From positions 682,001 through 746,000 of the forward strand of contig NZ_SJPY01000003.1 of NCBI RefSeq assembly GCF_007860185.1: a stretch of 64,000 bases of DNA, read 5' to 3'. Source of the DNA: Novipirellula aureliae (GTDB lineage Bacteria; Planctomycetota; Planctomycetia; Pirellulales; Pirellulaceae). Positions 49,648 through 59,365 of the stretch are shown piece by piece (the first letter of the stretch is position 1; each line of letters opens with the position of its first letter). The notes under the pieces were generated by a model. That model was given only the letters and a program-made list of their open reading frames with translations, was not told the DNA's origin and searched no databases. Made by a program: the position numbers and the translations under genes.

Positions 49648-50102
49648 CGGGCGACACTGTAACTCCTCTCTGCGACGATCGTTCTTGAAACCGGAGCCGT
49701 GCGTTGGCTGTCGACCGTCGGTTTTATCTGTTTGATGATTTCGCATTTTTGGCCGCGGACATTTGCCTCGGAAATTAGACGATGACCGCTTGGCACCCGC
49801 ACCCAAACGCCGGCGACGATTTAACCCACTGCGGTAGCGGGCAGCATGAGGTCGGGCATTGGTAGCAGCCGAAAGTTTGTCAAACCTTGTGTTTTAGGCG
49901 TCTGTGTGTGATATGCGGGCGTTGCGTGCCTGTTATTCAAGCAGTTGTTTAGCAGGACAATCCCTAGAATTGCTGCAAAGGGAAATCGCTTACCGTTGTC
50001 AAAGTGGCCCAGTATCTGCTTAAGGGAAGACGTGACAAAAATTACCTCATGCCTCGTTCGATGCATGGGAACCCTTCCTTCCAAACTGGAAAAACTCTAA
50101 AG
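49648..50102. other. Intergenic, no supported gene
   Basis: 455 bp. Open frames lack family features. It should contain the promoter of the DUF1559 gene; AAGGGAAG at about 50020 and possible starts GTG 50004 and ATG 50049 are in frame with that gene but would give an unusually long leader. Confidence 0.4.
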
Positions 50103-51419
50103 ATGTTTAGTATGTACTGCCCTGCGGCACTGGTACCCTCCCCCGCGACCATCGATCGGATACCGGGGCGGGAAGTCAAAGTCCGTCGCGGTTTTACCCT
50201 TGTTGAATTGCTTGTCGTGATTGCCATTATTGGCGTTCTGGTCGGCTTGCTGCTGCCAGCTGTGCAGGCTGCTCGTGAGGCGGCGAGACGCATGAGCTGC
50301 AGCAACAATGTGAAGCAACTTGGCTTAGCCGTTCACAACTACCATTCCACCTACAACCAGCTGCCTCGCCAGCTCGGTGGTACGAATGGCTATTTTGATA
50401 AGGGCAGCTCTGGGGGAAACAACCTCCGACGCTATGCTCCTGGAAACAACGGTGGCGAACTTTCGGCTTTGGTTGCATTGACTCCGTTCTTCGAGCAGCA
50501 AGCGTTATGGGAGCAAATTTCCAACCCATATCAGGTCAGCGAAGGAACGGGTGCTGGGAACGTTTACCAGCCGATGGGTCCTTGGCCCAACCGGACTCTC
50601 ATCGAATCGGTGAATGCTGCCAGTGGTCTTTACGATCCTTGGATTACCAATATCCCCACGTTGAGATGCCCGAGCGACCCAGGCATTGGTCTCCCTGGCC
50701 AAGGTCGTTCCAACTACGGCATTTGCATGGGCGATTCGATTGATCAGACGATCGGCAATCTCTACCACCCTTACAACGGTTCGTTCTACGCAAGTTCGAC
50801 GACGATCAGTAAGAATCAGGCATCGACTCGCGGTATGTGGCAGCCTGAAATTGACAACAAATTCAGGGACATGATGGATGGCTTGTCCAACACGATTGCC
50901 ATGGGTGAATTCGTGACGGACAATGGTGATAACGATAAACGAACCGCAGGTGTCAAAGGTGTTTCGGTCAAGTTGGCCGGTGGCGTACGAGGCTGCGAAT
51001 CTTACGTGGATGCGAATCGTCCTCGTTTTTGGGCGAATACGACATCGATTCTCAACAGTGGCAACGTCGAATGGAGACGGGGTTTGCGTTGGGCGTCTGG
51101 GTACGCAATCTTCTCCGGCATCTTCACGATTCTGCCACCAAACCGCGAGATTTGCTACGCAACGGGCTATGTTCAAGGCGATGGTATCCTGCCACCCAGT
51201 AGCAACCACCAAGGTGGCTGTCATGTCTTGATGGGCGATGGTGCCGTTCGTTTTATCACCGACTCGATCGACTCCGGCGATCAGAGTCGAGCGATGGTTG
51301 CTCTAAGCAGCGTCAATGGCGATGCAACTCTCTCTGTCCCCGGTGCTGCCAGCCCCTTTGGTGTCTGGGGTGCACTCGGAACTCGTTCTGCAAGAGAAGT
51401 TATCTCCACGGACTTTTAG
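50103..51419 (+). CDS. DUF1559 protein with prepilin-type N-terminus
   Basis: 438 residues from ATG 50103. The prepilin motif [19 protein letters not shown] (G-F cleavage with Glu at +5) is followed by [18 protein letters not shown], which is diagnostic for DUF1559, a family greatly expanded in Planctomycetes. The C-terminus bears the usual [20 protein letters not shown]. These are thought to be pseudopilin-like surface or secretion proteins. The leader before the cleavage site (30 residues) is longer than typical. Confidence 0.92.
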   Translation: MFSMYCPAALVPSPATIDRIPGREVKVRRGFTLVELLVVIAIIGVLVGLLLPAVQAAREAARRMSCSNNVKQLGLAVHNYHSTYNQLPRQLGGTNGYFDKGSSGGNNLRRYAPGNNGGELSALVALTPFFEQQALWEQISNPYQVSEGTGAGNVYQPMGPWPNRTLIESVNAASGLYDPWITNIPTLRCPSDPGIGLPGQGRSNYGICMGDSIDQTIGNLYHPYNGSFYASSTTISKNQASTRGMWQPEIDNKFRDMMDGLSNTIAMGEFVTDNGDNDKRTAGVKGVSVKLAGGVRGCESYVDANRPRFWANTTSILNSGNVEWRRGLRWASGYAIFSGIFTILPPNREICYATGYVQGDGILPPSSNHQGGCHVLMGDGAVRFITDSIDSGDQSRAMVALSSVNGDATLSVPGAASPFGVWGALGTRSAREVISTDF

Positions 51420-51564
51420 TCTCTGTGGTTCAGCTTCGCAGCGACTTGAAACAGGTCTTGTTTTCGCGAGCCGAAGTTTCTTGTCCCTTGTCTTTGTCCT
51501 CTCTTCAGGTGCCAGCCGATATGTGGCTGGCACCATTCCCTTTTCAATCGAAAGAATTGATCGT

Positions 51565-51732
51565 ATGAGATTTGTTATCGCATCCATAATGTTGATTGCG
51601 TCGGTCAGCGTGATGGGCTGCCAAGAAAAAAAGCCCGAGGTTTCTTATGATTCATCGGACGTCGAAAGGTATTTGGACGACCACCCTGAGTTGAAAGAGG
51701 AGCCAGCGAACTACGATCCTGCTAACAGTTAA
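51565..51732 (+). CDS. Small lipoprotein next to DUF1559 gene
   Basis: 55 residues: signal RFVIASIMLIASVSVMGC with the lipobox Cys at residue 19, then a short acidic mature part (YDSSDVERYLDDHPELKEE). Small lipoproteins of this build commonly follow DUF1559 genes. ATG 51565 is preceded by GAAAGAATTGATCGT. Function unknown. Confidence 0.75.
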   Translation: MRFVIASIMLIASVSVMGCQEKKPEVSYDSSDVERYLDDHPELKEEPANYDPANS

Positions 51733-51862
51733 CAGTCGCTTCACGGAAACAATCGGGGCTCGCGACGATGGGAACGACACCGATGCTACCCCTTTGGCGA
51801 ACTTGTCGAGTGCCTTGCCAACGCTTGACTTTCGTCTTGACAAGAGAGTGGCTGGGGCATCT

Positions 51863-52545
51863 TGCCCCAGTATGCTGCGGCTGGAAGCCACAGACACGAA
51901 AGATGCCTGTCCCAGTATGCTGCGGCTGGGAGCCACAGACACGAAAGATGCTTGCCCCAGTAAGCTGCGGCTGGAAGCCACAGACACGAAAGATGCTTGC
52001 CCCAGTATGCTGCGGCTGGAAGCCACAGATACGAAAGATGCTTTCCCTAGTATGCTGCGGCTGGAAGCCACAGACACGAAAGATGCTTGCCCCAGTAAGC
52101 TGCGGCTGGAAGCCACAGACACGAAAGATGCTTGCCCTAGTATGCTGCGGCTGGAAGCCACAGACACGAAAGATGCTTTCCCTAGTATGCTGCGGCTGGA
52201 AGCCACAGACACGAAAGATGCTTGCCCCAGTAAGCTGCGGCTGGAAGCCACAGACACGAAAGATGCTTGCCCCAGTAAGCTGCGGCTGGAAGCCACAGAC
52301 ACGAAAGATGCTTGCCCCAGTATGCTGCGGCTGGAAGCCACAGACACGAAAGATGCTTGCCCCAGTATGCTGCGGCTGGAAGCCACAGACACGAAAGATG
52401 CTTGCCCTAGTATGCTGCGGCTGGGAGCCACAGACACGAAAGATGCTTGCCCCAGTAAGCTGCGACTGGAAGCCACAGACACGAAAGATGCTTTCCCCAG
52501 TATGCTGCGGCTGGAAGCCACAGACACGAAAGATGCTTCGTTGTG
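51863..52545. repeat. 45-bp tandem repeat array, fifteen copies
   Basis: CTGCGGCTGGAAGCCACAGA, then CACGAAAGATGCTTGCCCCAGTA, begins at 51874 and recurs every 45 bp fifteen times. Variation is limited to TATG/TAAG, CCCC/CCCT and TTGC/TTTC positions. The hairpin is TGCGGCT-GGA-AGCCACA. Because 45 is divisible by three, several frames stay open across it; none is a real gene. It lies between two convergent genes. Confidence 0.96.
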
Positions 52546-52583
52546 ACAAGACGCTCGTTCGTTGGTCCGACACCAAGAGAACC

Positions 52584-52964
52584 TCATTCACGGTGGGGGG
52601 GCGACGCGCTACGCTTGATCGCAGCGTCGAGCTCCGCTGCACCAAAGGGTTTCACTAGATAGTCGATGATGAATTGGTTTGGCAGAGCGGATGGTCGATC
52701 AAGCGATGAAATCATGATGATGGGAACCGAGTATTGCTTGGCAATCTTTTCGACCGCTTGTATCCCGTCGAGTCTCGGCATCATAACATCGGTGATAATC
52801 AAGTCGGGTGGGTCTCGCTCGACAAGTTCAAGCAACTCGACTCCATCAGCCGCTTGACCGATTAGATGGTGCCCCAATCGTGGCAAGAGTCGTTCGAAGT
52901 ATTCACGGATGTCTTGCTCGTCATCAGCGATCAAGATTCTTAGTGAGCAAGTGGTTGGCAACAT
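52584..52964 (-). CDS. Receiver-only response regulator
   Basis: 126 residues from ATG 52964, overlapping the kinase gene by 41 bp; the frame stays open upstream within that gene. All receiver residues are present: Asp14-Asp15 (IADDEQD), phospho-acceptor Asp59 (IITDVMMPRLDG), Ser in MISS and the lysine of YLVKPFG. No output domain, so it must act through another protein, as CheY or Spo0F do. It is clearly paired with the kinase. Confidence 0.92.
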   Translation of the reverse strand: MLPTTCSLRILIADDEQDIREYFERLLPRLGHHLIGQAADGVELLELVERDPPDLIITDVMMPRLDGIQAVEKIAKQYSVPIIMISSLDRPSALPNQFIIDYLVKPFGAAELDAAIKRSASPPHRE

Positions 52965-54426
52965 GATGTTTGCGTGGCAGCGAAATGAGAAACTCAGCCC
53001 CCCCGCCCTCACCGTGTCCAACGGTGATACGCCCGCGGTGGGCTTTAAGAATACGTTGGGCAATCGCCATGCCTAAACCGGTACCCTTGGGTTTGGTCGT
53101 AAAAAAAGGCTCAAATATTCGGTTTTTTTGATCCACGGTCAGTCCAGGCCCATCGTCTTGGACACGGACGCACAATCCAGGCGCCCCATCGACGTCCCCA
53201 TCAGCACACTGGATCGTGATACAAACGGGATCGCAACAAGCGAAAAGCGTATTTTCAAACAGGTTGCGAAAGACTTGTTCCATTCGAAACGTGTCCAGCT
53301 CGCAGTTCAAGCTATCGCAGTGGATCTCCTCGACGATCGTTGCCTCTCGGCCCGATCGAAGTGGTTCCAAATTGGCCCATGCGTTTCGCCAGGTCTGTGC
53401 GATACTGCACACACACGGTTCGAGCGGTAGTGGCGCAGCGAAGCTGCGCAGTTCCTCGAACAGATGTTGTAAATCATTCTTGGCGCGGTCGATTCGATCG
53501 AGCTCCTTTGCACCTTCCGAACCAGCTTGGATCTCAAACCCCAGCATATCCACACCGACTTGGATACGTTGCAGTGCATTGCGACTCTCGTGAGCGATTG
53601 CGGAAACCATTTGCCCCATCGCCGCGAGTCGTTCGGTTTGCAACAGTTTTAGGCGTGCGTTGGATAGTTCCGAAATATCCTTCGTAATGGCTGAGGTCCC
53701 AATGACGTTTCCGTCAAGGTCGCGGATAGGAGATACGGTGAGTGAAATGGAGATGCGTCGCCCGTCCTTGGTTAAACGCTCCGTCTCGAAGTGATCGACT
53801 CTTTCTCCGCGGCAAACCCGATCAAGAATATCAGCAAATTCGTCAACATGGTCGGGTGGAATGACGATCGAAGCGGGTTGCCCAATGGCCTCTTCTTCGC
53901 TGAAACCGTAGATCCGTGTACTGCCTCGATTCCACGTTTCGATAATGCCGTCAATCGACGTTCGGATGACGCCATCCTCCGTCGAATCAACGATTTCGGC
54001 GAGTCGCTTAATGGATGCGACATCTTGAAAGCGTTCGATCGCAATGGCAGCTAAGTCAACGCAGTCGGACATAAACGCATGGTCACAGCTCGCTGTCGCT
54101 TGAGGATCACAGGCATACATCGCAAACGTGCCTAGAATCTGACCTTTGCTTGAAACGATCGGTGCAGACCAACTCGCACGCAGGCCAGCCGTTTGTGCAA
54201 GACGCGGATGGGCGACGCTTGAATTGACCAACTCGATTGAGGCGAGCATGTCTGGGGACAGCTCTTCCGCGAACTCGATCAGCGTGTCAAGGATCGTGTC
54301 TAGCGAGGCTCCGCCAGCGAGCTGTTTTAGCACCCGCGTATGACCCTGAAGTTGCTTCTGGGTCCGAAATGGCTCGACCGTTGGGGACCAGGTTTCCGAG
54401 GCATGCAGGTCATCGATTTGCGGCAT
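52924..54426 (-). CDS. GAF-PAS sensor histidine kinase
   Basis: 500 residues, no membrane segment, so cytoplasmic. A GAF domain (about 25-145) is shortened: ASIELVNSSV runs almost directly into LRASWSAPIVSSKGQILGTF, missing about 50 residues of the usual pocket. A PAS domain follows (STEDGVIRTSIDGIIETWNR ... SAITKDISE), then the phosphoacceptor AIAHESRNALQRI and the ATPase boxes NLFENTLFA, DDGPGL, FFTTKPKGTGLG. AGGGAGGT seven bases before ATG 54426 fixes the start. Confidence 0.93.
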   Translation of the reverse strand: MPQIDDLHASETWSPTVEPFRTQKQLQGHTRVLKQLAGGASLDTILDTLIEFAEELSPDMLASIELVNSSVAHPRLAQTAGLRASWSAPIVSSKGQILGTFAMYACDPQATASCDHAFMSDCVDLAAIAIERFQDVASIKRLAEIVDSTEDGVIRTSIDGIIETWNRGSTRIYGFSEEEAIGQPASIVIPPDHVDEFADILDRVCRGERVDHFETERLTKDGRRISISLTVSPIRDLDGNVIGTSAITKDISELSNARLKLLQTERLAAMGQMVSAIAHESRNALQRIQVGVDMLGFEIQAGSEGAKELDRIDRAKNDLQHLFEELRSFAAPLPLEPCVCSIAQTWRNAWANLEPLRSGREATIVEEIHCDSLNCELDTFRMEQVFRNLFENTLFACCDPVCITIQCADGDVDGAPGLCVRVQDDGPGLTVDQKNRIFEPFFTTKPKGTGLGMAIAQRILKAHRGRITVGHGEGGGAEFLISLPRKHHVANHLLTKNLDR

Positions 54427-54565
54427 CACGTATACCTCCCTAGAGTAACCACGAAAAGTAACCACGAATGAACGCATGTCGTTGAAAGCGTGATGAGCCC
54501 ATTGTTACATGGTGTGTGGATAATGCAAGGCCAACTCAGGGCCAGCGAACGAGGCGAGACGGTTC

Positions 54566-55282
54566 CTATGGGTCTGATTCTGCCAAAGGAAATTTGGATC
54601 GAAAGATTGCCGGTGGCAACCGTTCGACGCTTGCCGACGCGGCGGGGATCGCCGGGTCACGATTTTCGTTCCACAATGCATGCGTTCCATCAAAAATAAA
54701 CTGAACGGCGATGGCTGCCAATACCAAGCCCATCAATCGCGTCCCGATATTGATCCCCGTACGACCAAGTAAAAGTCCGATTGGATCGGCTAAGCGTAGC
54801 GATATCCAGACGCACAGTCCAAGCGCGACACAAACACCAATCATGGCTAAATGATCAAACATCGTATCATTGCGATGCGCAAAGATGATCACGGTACTGA
54901 TGGCACCAGGACCGGCGATGAGTGGGATCCCCAACGGTACAGCTCCAATGCAATCTTTGTCAGCCGCTTCAACCGTCTCTTCCTGCGTGTGCTTCATCGA
55001 GCTTTGCTGTGCCTTCAGCATCGAGACGGCGATCAACAAGATCATGATACCGCCACCAACTTGAAACGCGGGTATGCTGATTCCAAAGAAATTCAAAATG
55101 CGTTCACCCACAATAATGTTAACCGACAAGACGGCAGCAACCGTGACCGACGCCAGTAGAGCCGCGCGTCGTCGTTCATGAGACGTATACTCTTTGGTTA
55201 GAGAGAGAAACAACGGAATTGCGCCAACTGGATTGGAAATGACAAAGATGGCTGCGATGAATTTGACTATTTCGATTTGCAT
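54566..55282 (-). CDS. marC: MarC-family (UPF0056) integral membrane protein
   Basis: 238 residues, six helices. FISNPVGAIPLFLSLT-type opening (VISNPVGAIPLFLSL), FQVGGGIMILLIAVSML and the conserved VPLGIPLIAGPGAISTVII, repeated in form by GLVLAAIAVQFIFDG. MarC was once linked to multidrug resistance, which was not confirmed. GGAG seven bases before ATG 55282 supports this start. The last 30 residues are an unusual soluble tail. Confidence 0.92.
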   Translation of the reverse strand: MQIEIVKFIAAIFVISNPVGAIPLFLSLTKEYTSHERRRAALLASVTVAAVLSVNIIVGERILNFFGISIPAFQVGGGIMILLIAVSMLKAQQSSMKHTQEETVEAADKDCIGAVPLGIPLIAGPGAISTVIIFAHRNDTMFDHLAMIGVCVALGLCVWISLRLADPIGLLLGRTGINIGTRLMGLVLAAIAVQFIFDGTHALWNENRDPAIPAASASVERLPPAIFRSKFPLAESDP

Positions 55283-55889
55283 GATTTCTCCGTAGCACCG
55301 TGCTCCCTCTTTGACTGTGTTGCTGTCGCGGTCAAGGTCCACCGTGCAACGTTGCCAACAAGCGGTAGTCGATCGGCCAACTCGTTGCCGTTCCGTCGTC
55401 GTTGGTCCAGCGGCAGCGGCCAAGGAAACCCAAACCAAGGTGGGCGGATTTGGGCATTTAGCGCAAGGGACTGCGACATTATGCACACGGTCCATCTCGG
55501 TTCGTTCAAAGTCAGGTTCTCGTAAGCCCGTTGTCGCAACCGCCAAATGAACCCCGACATCGACCGAGCCGCAGACTCGATCAAAGAATACCACATCAAA
55601 ATCTCACCGATCAGAAACCTAGGGTGACACGGTGTGAGTCGACGGCCACCGAGCCCACGCGTTTCCGTAACCAAAGGGTATGCCACGTTGTCTCTCTTCG
55701 AATTGCTCGTTTTTTGTCGTTCCGTTGCCCACCGGTTATCCCTTGGAAGTCTCGTAAAATGCCAGGACCGAATGCGGGTGAGAACCGGTGCTGCGAATGT
55801 TGCAAACAATATGCCGACCGCGGTACGCAGCTTGCTGTGAATGAGATTCCGAAACAATTCTCTTCCCAACGACTTATGGAATACGCACG
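55283..55889. other. Gene-free divergent region
   Basis: 607 bp between marC and the coiled-coil gene. Open frames on both strands overlap one another and resemble nothing known. It presumably carries both promoters. Confidence 0.4.
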
Positions 55890-56303
55890 ATGACCACTAT
55901 CACATCAGCCATTGCCCAATCCCATGCCGATCATCGTTACTGGCAAAACGATTTAGACACATGGGCCGACGACGTTGCCAACTGGAAGTCGGAACAGTCC
56001 GACGCATTGAAAGAGTTGAAGAAGATCGCAGATGAGATTTACGAACACGGCGAGTCTCTGGACGAGCACAATGAAAAGATCGCGACGCTGGCAAGTGCGC
56101 TGCACGCACACGAGAAAGCGCTTGCCGAGTGTTTGAAATCAGGCATCGAAGGAGATATGGACGCGGATTTGAACGCTCACCATGAAAAACAAGCCGTCGA
56201 CCATGCTCATCAACGCGAGGCGCACGAGCGCATCAAAAAACATCACCACCAAGCGATGGCTCAAGTGGCGATCTTGAGAGCCGCCATGGAAGCGGCGATG
56301 TGA
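55890..56303 (+). CDS. His-rich coiled-coil protein of unknown function
   Basis: 137 residues, nearly all helical, with heptad-like spacing (WKSEQSDALKELKKIADEIY; HEKALAECLKSGIEGD) and many histidines (HHEKQAVDHAHQREAHERIK then KHHHQ). No signal peptide or membrane segment. It stands before the DHOD-like and Hsp20 genes on the same strand, suggesting a stress role, but no family is recognised. Confidence 0.65.
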   Translation: MTTITSAIAQSHADHRYWQNDLDTWADDVANWKSEQSDALKELKKIADEIYEHGESLDEHNEKIATLASALHAHEKALAECLKSGIEGDMDADLNAHHEKQAVDHAHQREAHERIKKHHHQAMAQVAILRAAMEAAM

Positions 56304-56394
56304 TGCGGAGACGGTAAAGACTCCGCCAATGAAAATCCTCGTTGTCCCTGGCTGTTCGAGCCGCGGTTTGCGTGGTTACGGTTGCGATGGTCTT

Positions 56395-56446
56395 TGTGAG
56401 CTGGTTGTGAGCTGGTTGTGAGCTGGTTGTGAGCTGGTTGCGAGCA
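56395..56446. repeat. Short tandem repeat GTGAGCTGGTT
   Basis: An 11-bp unit repeats four to five times (last copy with GCGAGC) between the coiled-coil gene and the DHOD-like gene. Possibly polymorphic by slippage. Confidence 0.85.
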
Positions 56447-56604
56447 CATCGCTGGTTTCCACGACCATCTGCCTTTCGTCGCATCGAAGAAAGCGTCAAC
56501 CGTATGCGGAGCACATGGCGGAGCGTATCGCGGGTATTTTCGATGTGGATGGGCTGATCGGTTCGGTTCCCTTCCTCTCAATGGAACAAGGTTTGGCAAA
56601 CATC

Positions 56605-57651
56605 ATGAATACGGGCTTGAACATCACCTTCCTTGGCATCGAGCTGACGTCACCTGTGATTGTCGGCTCCTGCCCGCTAACAATCGAACCGGAAGCGGTT
56701 CGCCAACTCGCCTGCGCTGGGGCCGGTGCGATCGTGTTGCCGTCGATCTTGCAGGAACAGATCGTCTACTCCGCCTTGAAGACAACGGCCCCGAATGGCG
56801 CGATGGACCATAGCGGCTATCAACCGCAGCAAGACGAATACAATGGCGGCATTGACAACTACCTCACCACGATTCGCACACTGAAGCGACAAGAGAAAAT
56901 CCCGATCCTCGGCAGCATCAATGGTTCGGATGTCGGCATTTGGATCGAGTTTGCCAAGGAAATCCAAGACAGTGGTGCGGATGCGCTGCAGTTGACCTGG
57001 CCACCGATCTTGTCGCCCCCCGACGTATCCGCTGACGCGGTGGAAGCGATCCTCGTTGATGCCGTCCGTCATTTACGAAAGAGCATTTCGATCCCGATCG
57101 CGGTCAAGCTGAATCAACGGTTTACCAACATCGCTTCGGTTGCGCACCAGCTGCATGATGCCGGTGCCGATGGACTAATACTTTTCACTCATGTCCCCGA
57201 ATGGGATGTCACCGTCAACCGAATGCACTGGACCGTTCGCTGGGAACTTTCCCCGATCCATTCCTTAGGCCAAACGCTTGAGGGAATCGTCCATGCACGG
57301 ATTGGTGGACTCCGTATTCCAATTGCCGCCAGTGGCGGAGTGCGGACCGGGGAAGACGCAATCAAGACAATGATCGCTGGTGCGGATGTGGTCATGGTGA
57401 CCTCCGAGATCTATCGGGAAGGTCCCGATGTGGTTTGCAAAATCAACCAAGGCATCCGACAGTTTCTAACGAATAGTCCGCACCATTCGCTTCGTGCGTT
57501 CCAGCAAGCACGCCCGAGCGTTGAACTTGGACCCATGCGTAAGATGCGGCTGGAATATGTTGAACCGCTTACGCGAACGACCCACTATTTCGACCCGACG
57601 CCGAATGCCACCACGAATACGGGAAACGGCTACGGGCATAAAGCTACGTAG
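56605..57651 (+). CDS. Dihydroorotate dehydrogenase-like protein
   Basis: 348 residues from ATG 56605, where family alignment begins (ITFLGIELTSPVIVGSCPLT). A TIM-barrel flavoprotein: GAGAIVLPSILQEQI, ILGSINGS, DALQLTWPPILSPPDV, IPIAVKLNQRFTNI, GADGLILF, IPIAASGGVRTGEDAI and AGADVVMVTS. The phosphate-binding and FMN-contacting parts are present, but the usual catalytic Cys/Ser loop N-x-S-C-P is replaced by LTWPP, so it is unlikely to be the pyrimidine enzyme PyrD. An upstream ATG at 56581 is possible. Adjacent to the Hsp20 genes. Confidence 0.82.
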   Translation: MNTGLNITFLGIELTSPVIVGSCPLTIEPEAVRQLACAGAGAIVLPSILQEQIVYSALKTTAPNGAMDHSGYQPQQDEYNGGIDNYLTTIRTLKRQEKIPILGSINGSDVGIWIEFAKEIQDSGADALQLTWPPILSPPDVSADAVEAILVDAVRHLRKSISIPIAVKLNQRFTNIASVAHQLHDAGADGLILFTHVPEWDVTVNRMHWTVRWELSPIHSLGQTLEGIVHARIGGLRIPIAASGGVRTGEDAIKTMIAGADVVMVTSEIYREGPDVVCKINQGIRQFLTNSPHHSLRAFQQARPSVELGPMRKMRLEYVEPLTRTTHYFDPTPNATTNTGNGYGHKAT

Positions 57652-57833
57652 CACGTTGTTCCTTCATATGCGTTTTTCGGCGAATCGAAGCAGGAAAAGG
57701 GAATGACAAGATTCTGCAAACCATTTCGCACCGTGGTGGATATTCGGTACAAAAATTGCATTTTACGAAATGATGTTTCGGAACATGTCCGTCCGAAAAA
57801 CATGTTACCTCTTTTAGATCGAAGGTAGAAAAG
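57652..57833. promoter_or_regulatory. Promoter region of the Hsp20 cluster
   Basis: 182 bp. Two AACATGT half-sites (GGAACATGTCC at about 57780 and AACATGTTACC at about 57800) lie 30-50 bp before the first hsp20. No CIRCE element is present. GAAGG (57821) serves as ribosome site. Confidence 0.3.
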
Positions 57834-58262
57834 ATGAGATTCAACATTCCATGGGCAAGTGAACTAAACCGCTTGCAAGAAGAGATGGAGCGAGTGTTTG
57901 GTGACGGAGCAAGAGAGAGTCTACTACGTCCTCGCGCCTATCCGCCCGTCAATATCTGGGAAGACGACGACAACCTGTATGTCGAGAGCGAGATCCCGGG
58001 CATGGAACTCGACGAATTTGAATTGTTATCCAGTGACGAGAATTCGCTGACCATCCAAGGTGAACGCAAGAAGCCCGCCAATGGATCAAGCTCCGCCCAT
58101 CGGCAAGAACGTAGCTTCGGGCGGTTCTCGCGAATCATACAGCTACCCGCCAGTGTTGATGCGGACAAGACCTCAGCGCAATACAAGGCCGGCGTTCTGA
58201 AAATCATGCTGGCAAAGAAAGAAGAAGCCAAACCACGGCACATCACCGTGACGGCTGGTTAA
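57834..58262 (+). CDS. Small heat-shock protein Hsp20, first of three
   Basis: 142 residues. The alpha-crystallin domain runs from VNIWEDDDNLYVESEIPGME to ITV; RSFGRFSRIIQLPASVDADK and AQYKAGVLKIMLAK (A-x-x-x-x-GVL) are its signatures. A short N-terminal arm (NRLQEEMERVFGD) resembles class A/MtHsp16-like proteins. Holds unfolding proteins in the cytoplasm. Confidence 0.94.
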   Translation: MRFNIPWASELNRLQEEMERVFGDGARESLLRPRAYPPVNIWEDDDNLYVESEIPGMELDEFELLSSDENSLTIQGERKKPANGSSSAHRQERSFGRFSRIIQLPASVDADKTSAQYKAGVLKIMLAKKEEAKPRHITVTAG

Positions 58263-58273
58263 CACACATTGTC

Positions 58274-58350
58274 GAACATGGCCGCTAGAAACATGGCCGC
58301 TAAAAACATGGCCGCTAAAAACATGGCCGCTAGAAACATGGCCTTACAAG
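58274..58350. repeat. 15-bp tandem repeat between hsp20 genes
   Basis: AACATGGCCGCTARA occurs five times (last copy broken: AACATGGCCTTACAAG). Each unit contains an ATG and would place repeated start codons in the spacer before the second hsp20. Confidence 0.92.
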
Positions 58351-58375
58351 TCCCTAAATCATTGGAGAATCAAAA

Positions 58376-58768
58376 ATGACAGACACAACACTTACCCCTC
58401 CCAAGCCAGCTCAAGTCGAGGCAGAGCGAACAAGTCAAACGCCAGTGTACCGACCTGGATTTGACATCCTTGAGTCAGAGAACGAGTTGACACTCTATGG
58501 CGATATGCCAGGCGTCGAGGACAAAGACCTCGACATCCGGTACGAAAACGAACGATTGACGATCCAGGGCAAGGTTCCAGCTCGGAATGAGTCGGAAACC
58601 ATGTTACGTCAGGAATACGGCATTGGCGATTATGAGCGCACGTTCATGATCGGCGAATCGATCGATGCCGAAAAGATCAGTGCCGAAATTCACAACGGTG
58701 TCTTGATTGTCCACTTGCCCAAGACGGAAGCCGTCAAACCGAAACGCATCGAAGTCAAGGCAACCTAG
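58376..58768 (+). CDS. Small heat-shock protein Hsp20, second of three
   Basis: 130 residues, the shortest N-terminal arm of the three (TPPKPAQVEAERTSQTP). The domain has RPGFDILESENELTLYGDMP, YGIGDYERTFMIGESIDAEK and AEIHNGVLIVHLPK. The lack of a helical arm suggests different oligomer properties from its neighbours. It follows the first gene by 113 bp and likely shares its transcript. Confidence 0.94.
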   Translation: MTDTTLTPPKPAQVEAERTSQTPVYRPGFDILESENELTLYGDMPGVEDKDLDIRYENERLTIQGKVPARNESETMLRQEYGIGDYERTFMIGESIDAEKISAEIHNGVLIVHLPKTEAVKPKRIEVKAT

Positions 58769-58850
58769 CGTGGTGCATGCTTACTGTGAATTTGCTTTTT
58801 CCCCTCACTCACGCTGGTCTCCAGCGTGTCAATCATAAGGAAACGTTACC

Positions 58851-59309
58851 ATGTTCAAAAGCTTAGTTCCGCAGCGAAAAACGGGAGAGACCGAACTCGC
58901 CAAAACTCGACCGACGAGCGAACTCGCCCGTTTCCGTACAACCTTCGACCGGATGCTCAGTGACTTTTGGAACTCCGACACCGACGACCTTTGGGATTCT
59001 CAATGGGGCTATGATGTCCAAGACAGCGAGAATGAGCTTGTCGTACGAGCTGAAGCCCCCGGTTTCGAACCAGAGGAAATCGATGTGCAGTTATCGGGCA
59101 ACCGTTTGGTGGTGCAAGCCTCTCACAGGTCAGAGAGCAAGAGCGACACGGGCACGTCTTCTTCGTACGGAAGAGTCTATCGTAGCATGACCGTGCCCGA
59201 TGGTATCGAAGCGGACAATATCCAGGCCACTTACAAGAACGGGGTGCTGGAAGTGCATTTGCCCAAAGGCGAGCAAGCCAAGGCAAAACGAATCGCTGTT
59301 CATTCGTAG
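58851..59309 (+). CDS. Small heat-shock protein Hsp20, third of three
   Basis: 152 residues with the longest arm (RFRTTFDRMLSDFWNSDTDD). Domain motifs: WGYDVQDSENELVVRAEAPG, YGRVYRSMTVPDGIEADNIQ and ATYKNGVLEVHLPKGE. AAGGAAA at about 58837 precedes the ATG. Three dissimilar paralogues in a row suggest hetero-oligomers or a graded stress response. Confidence 0.94.
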   Translation: MFKSLVPQRKTGETELAKTRPTSELARFRTTFDRMLSDFWNSDTDDLWDSQWGYDVQDSENELVVRAEAPGFEPEEIDVQLSGNRLVVQASHRSESKSDTGTSSSYGRVYRSMTVPDGIEADNIQATYKNGVLEVHLPKGEQAKAKRIAVHS

Positions 59310-59365
59310 TAGCGGTTTCACCGTTTCGGCGGCGACGTAAACGCGTTTGAGCCGGTGGCGTGTCG

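Noticed and set aside
51652-52658. Open frames of 250-311 codons in three or more frames, with periodic 15-residue proteins
   Set aside because: They arise because the 45-bp repeat is a multiple of three and lacks stops; both strands stay open at once and no start, family or composition supports a gene.
55267-55869. 200-codon minus-strand frame upstream of marC
   Set aside because: Mixed basic composition, no domain, and overlaps several equally long frames on the other strand.
57770-57833. CIRCE or other known heat-shock operator
   Set aside because: The inverted-repeat sequence of CIRCE is absent; only weak AACATGT half-sites are present.
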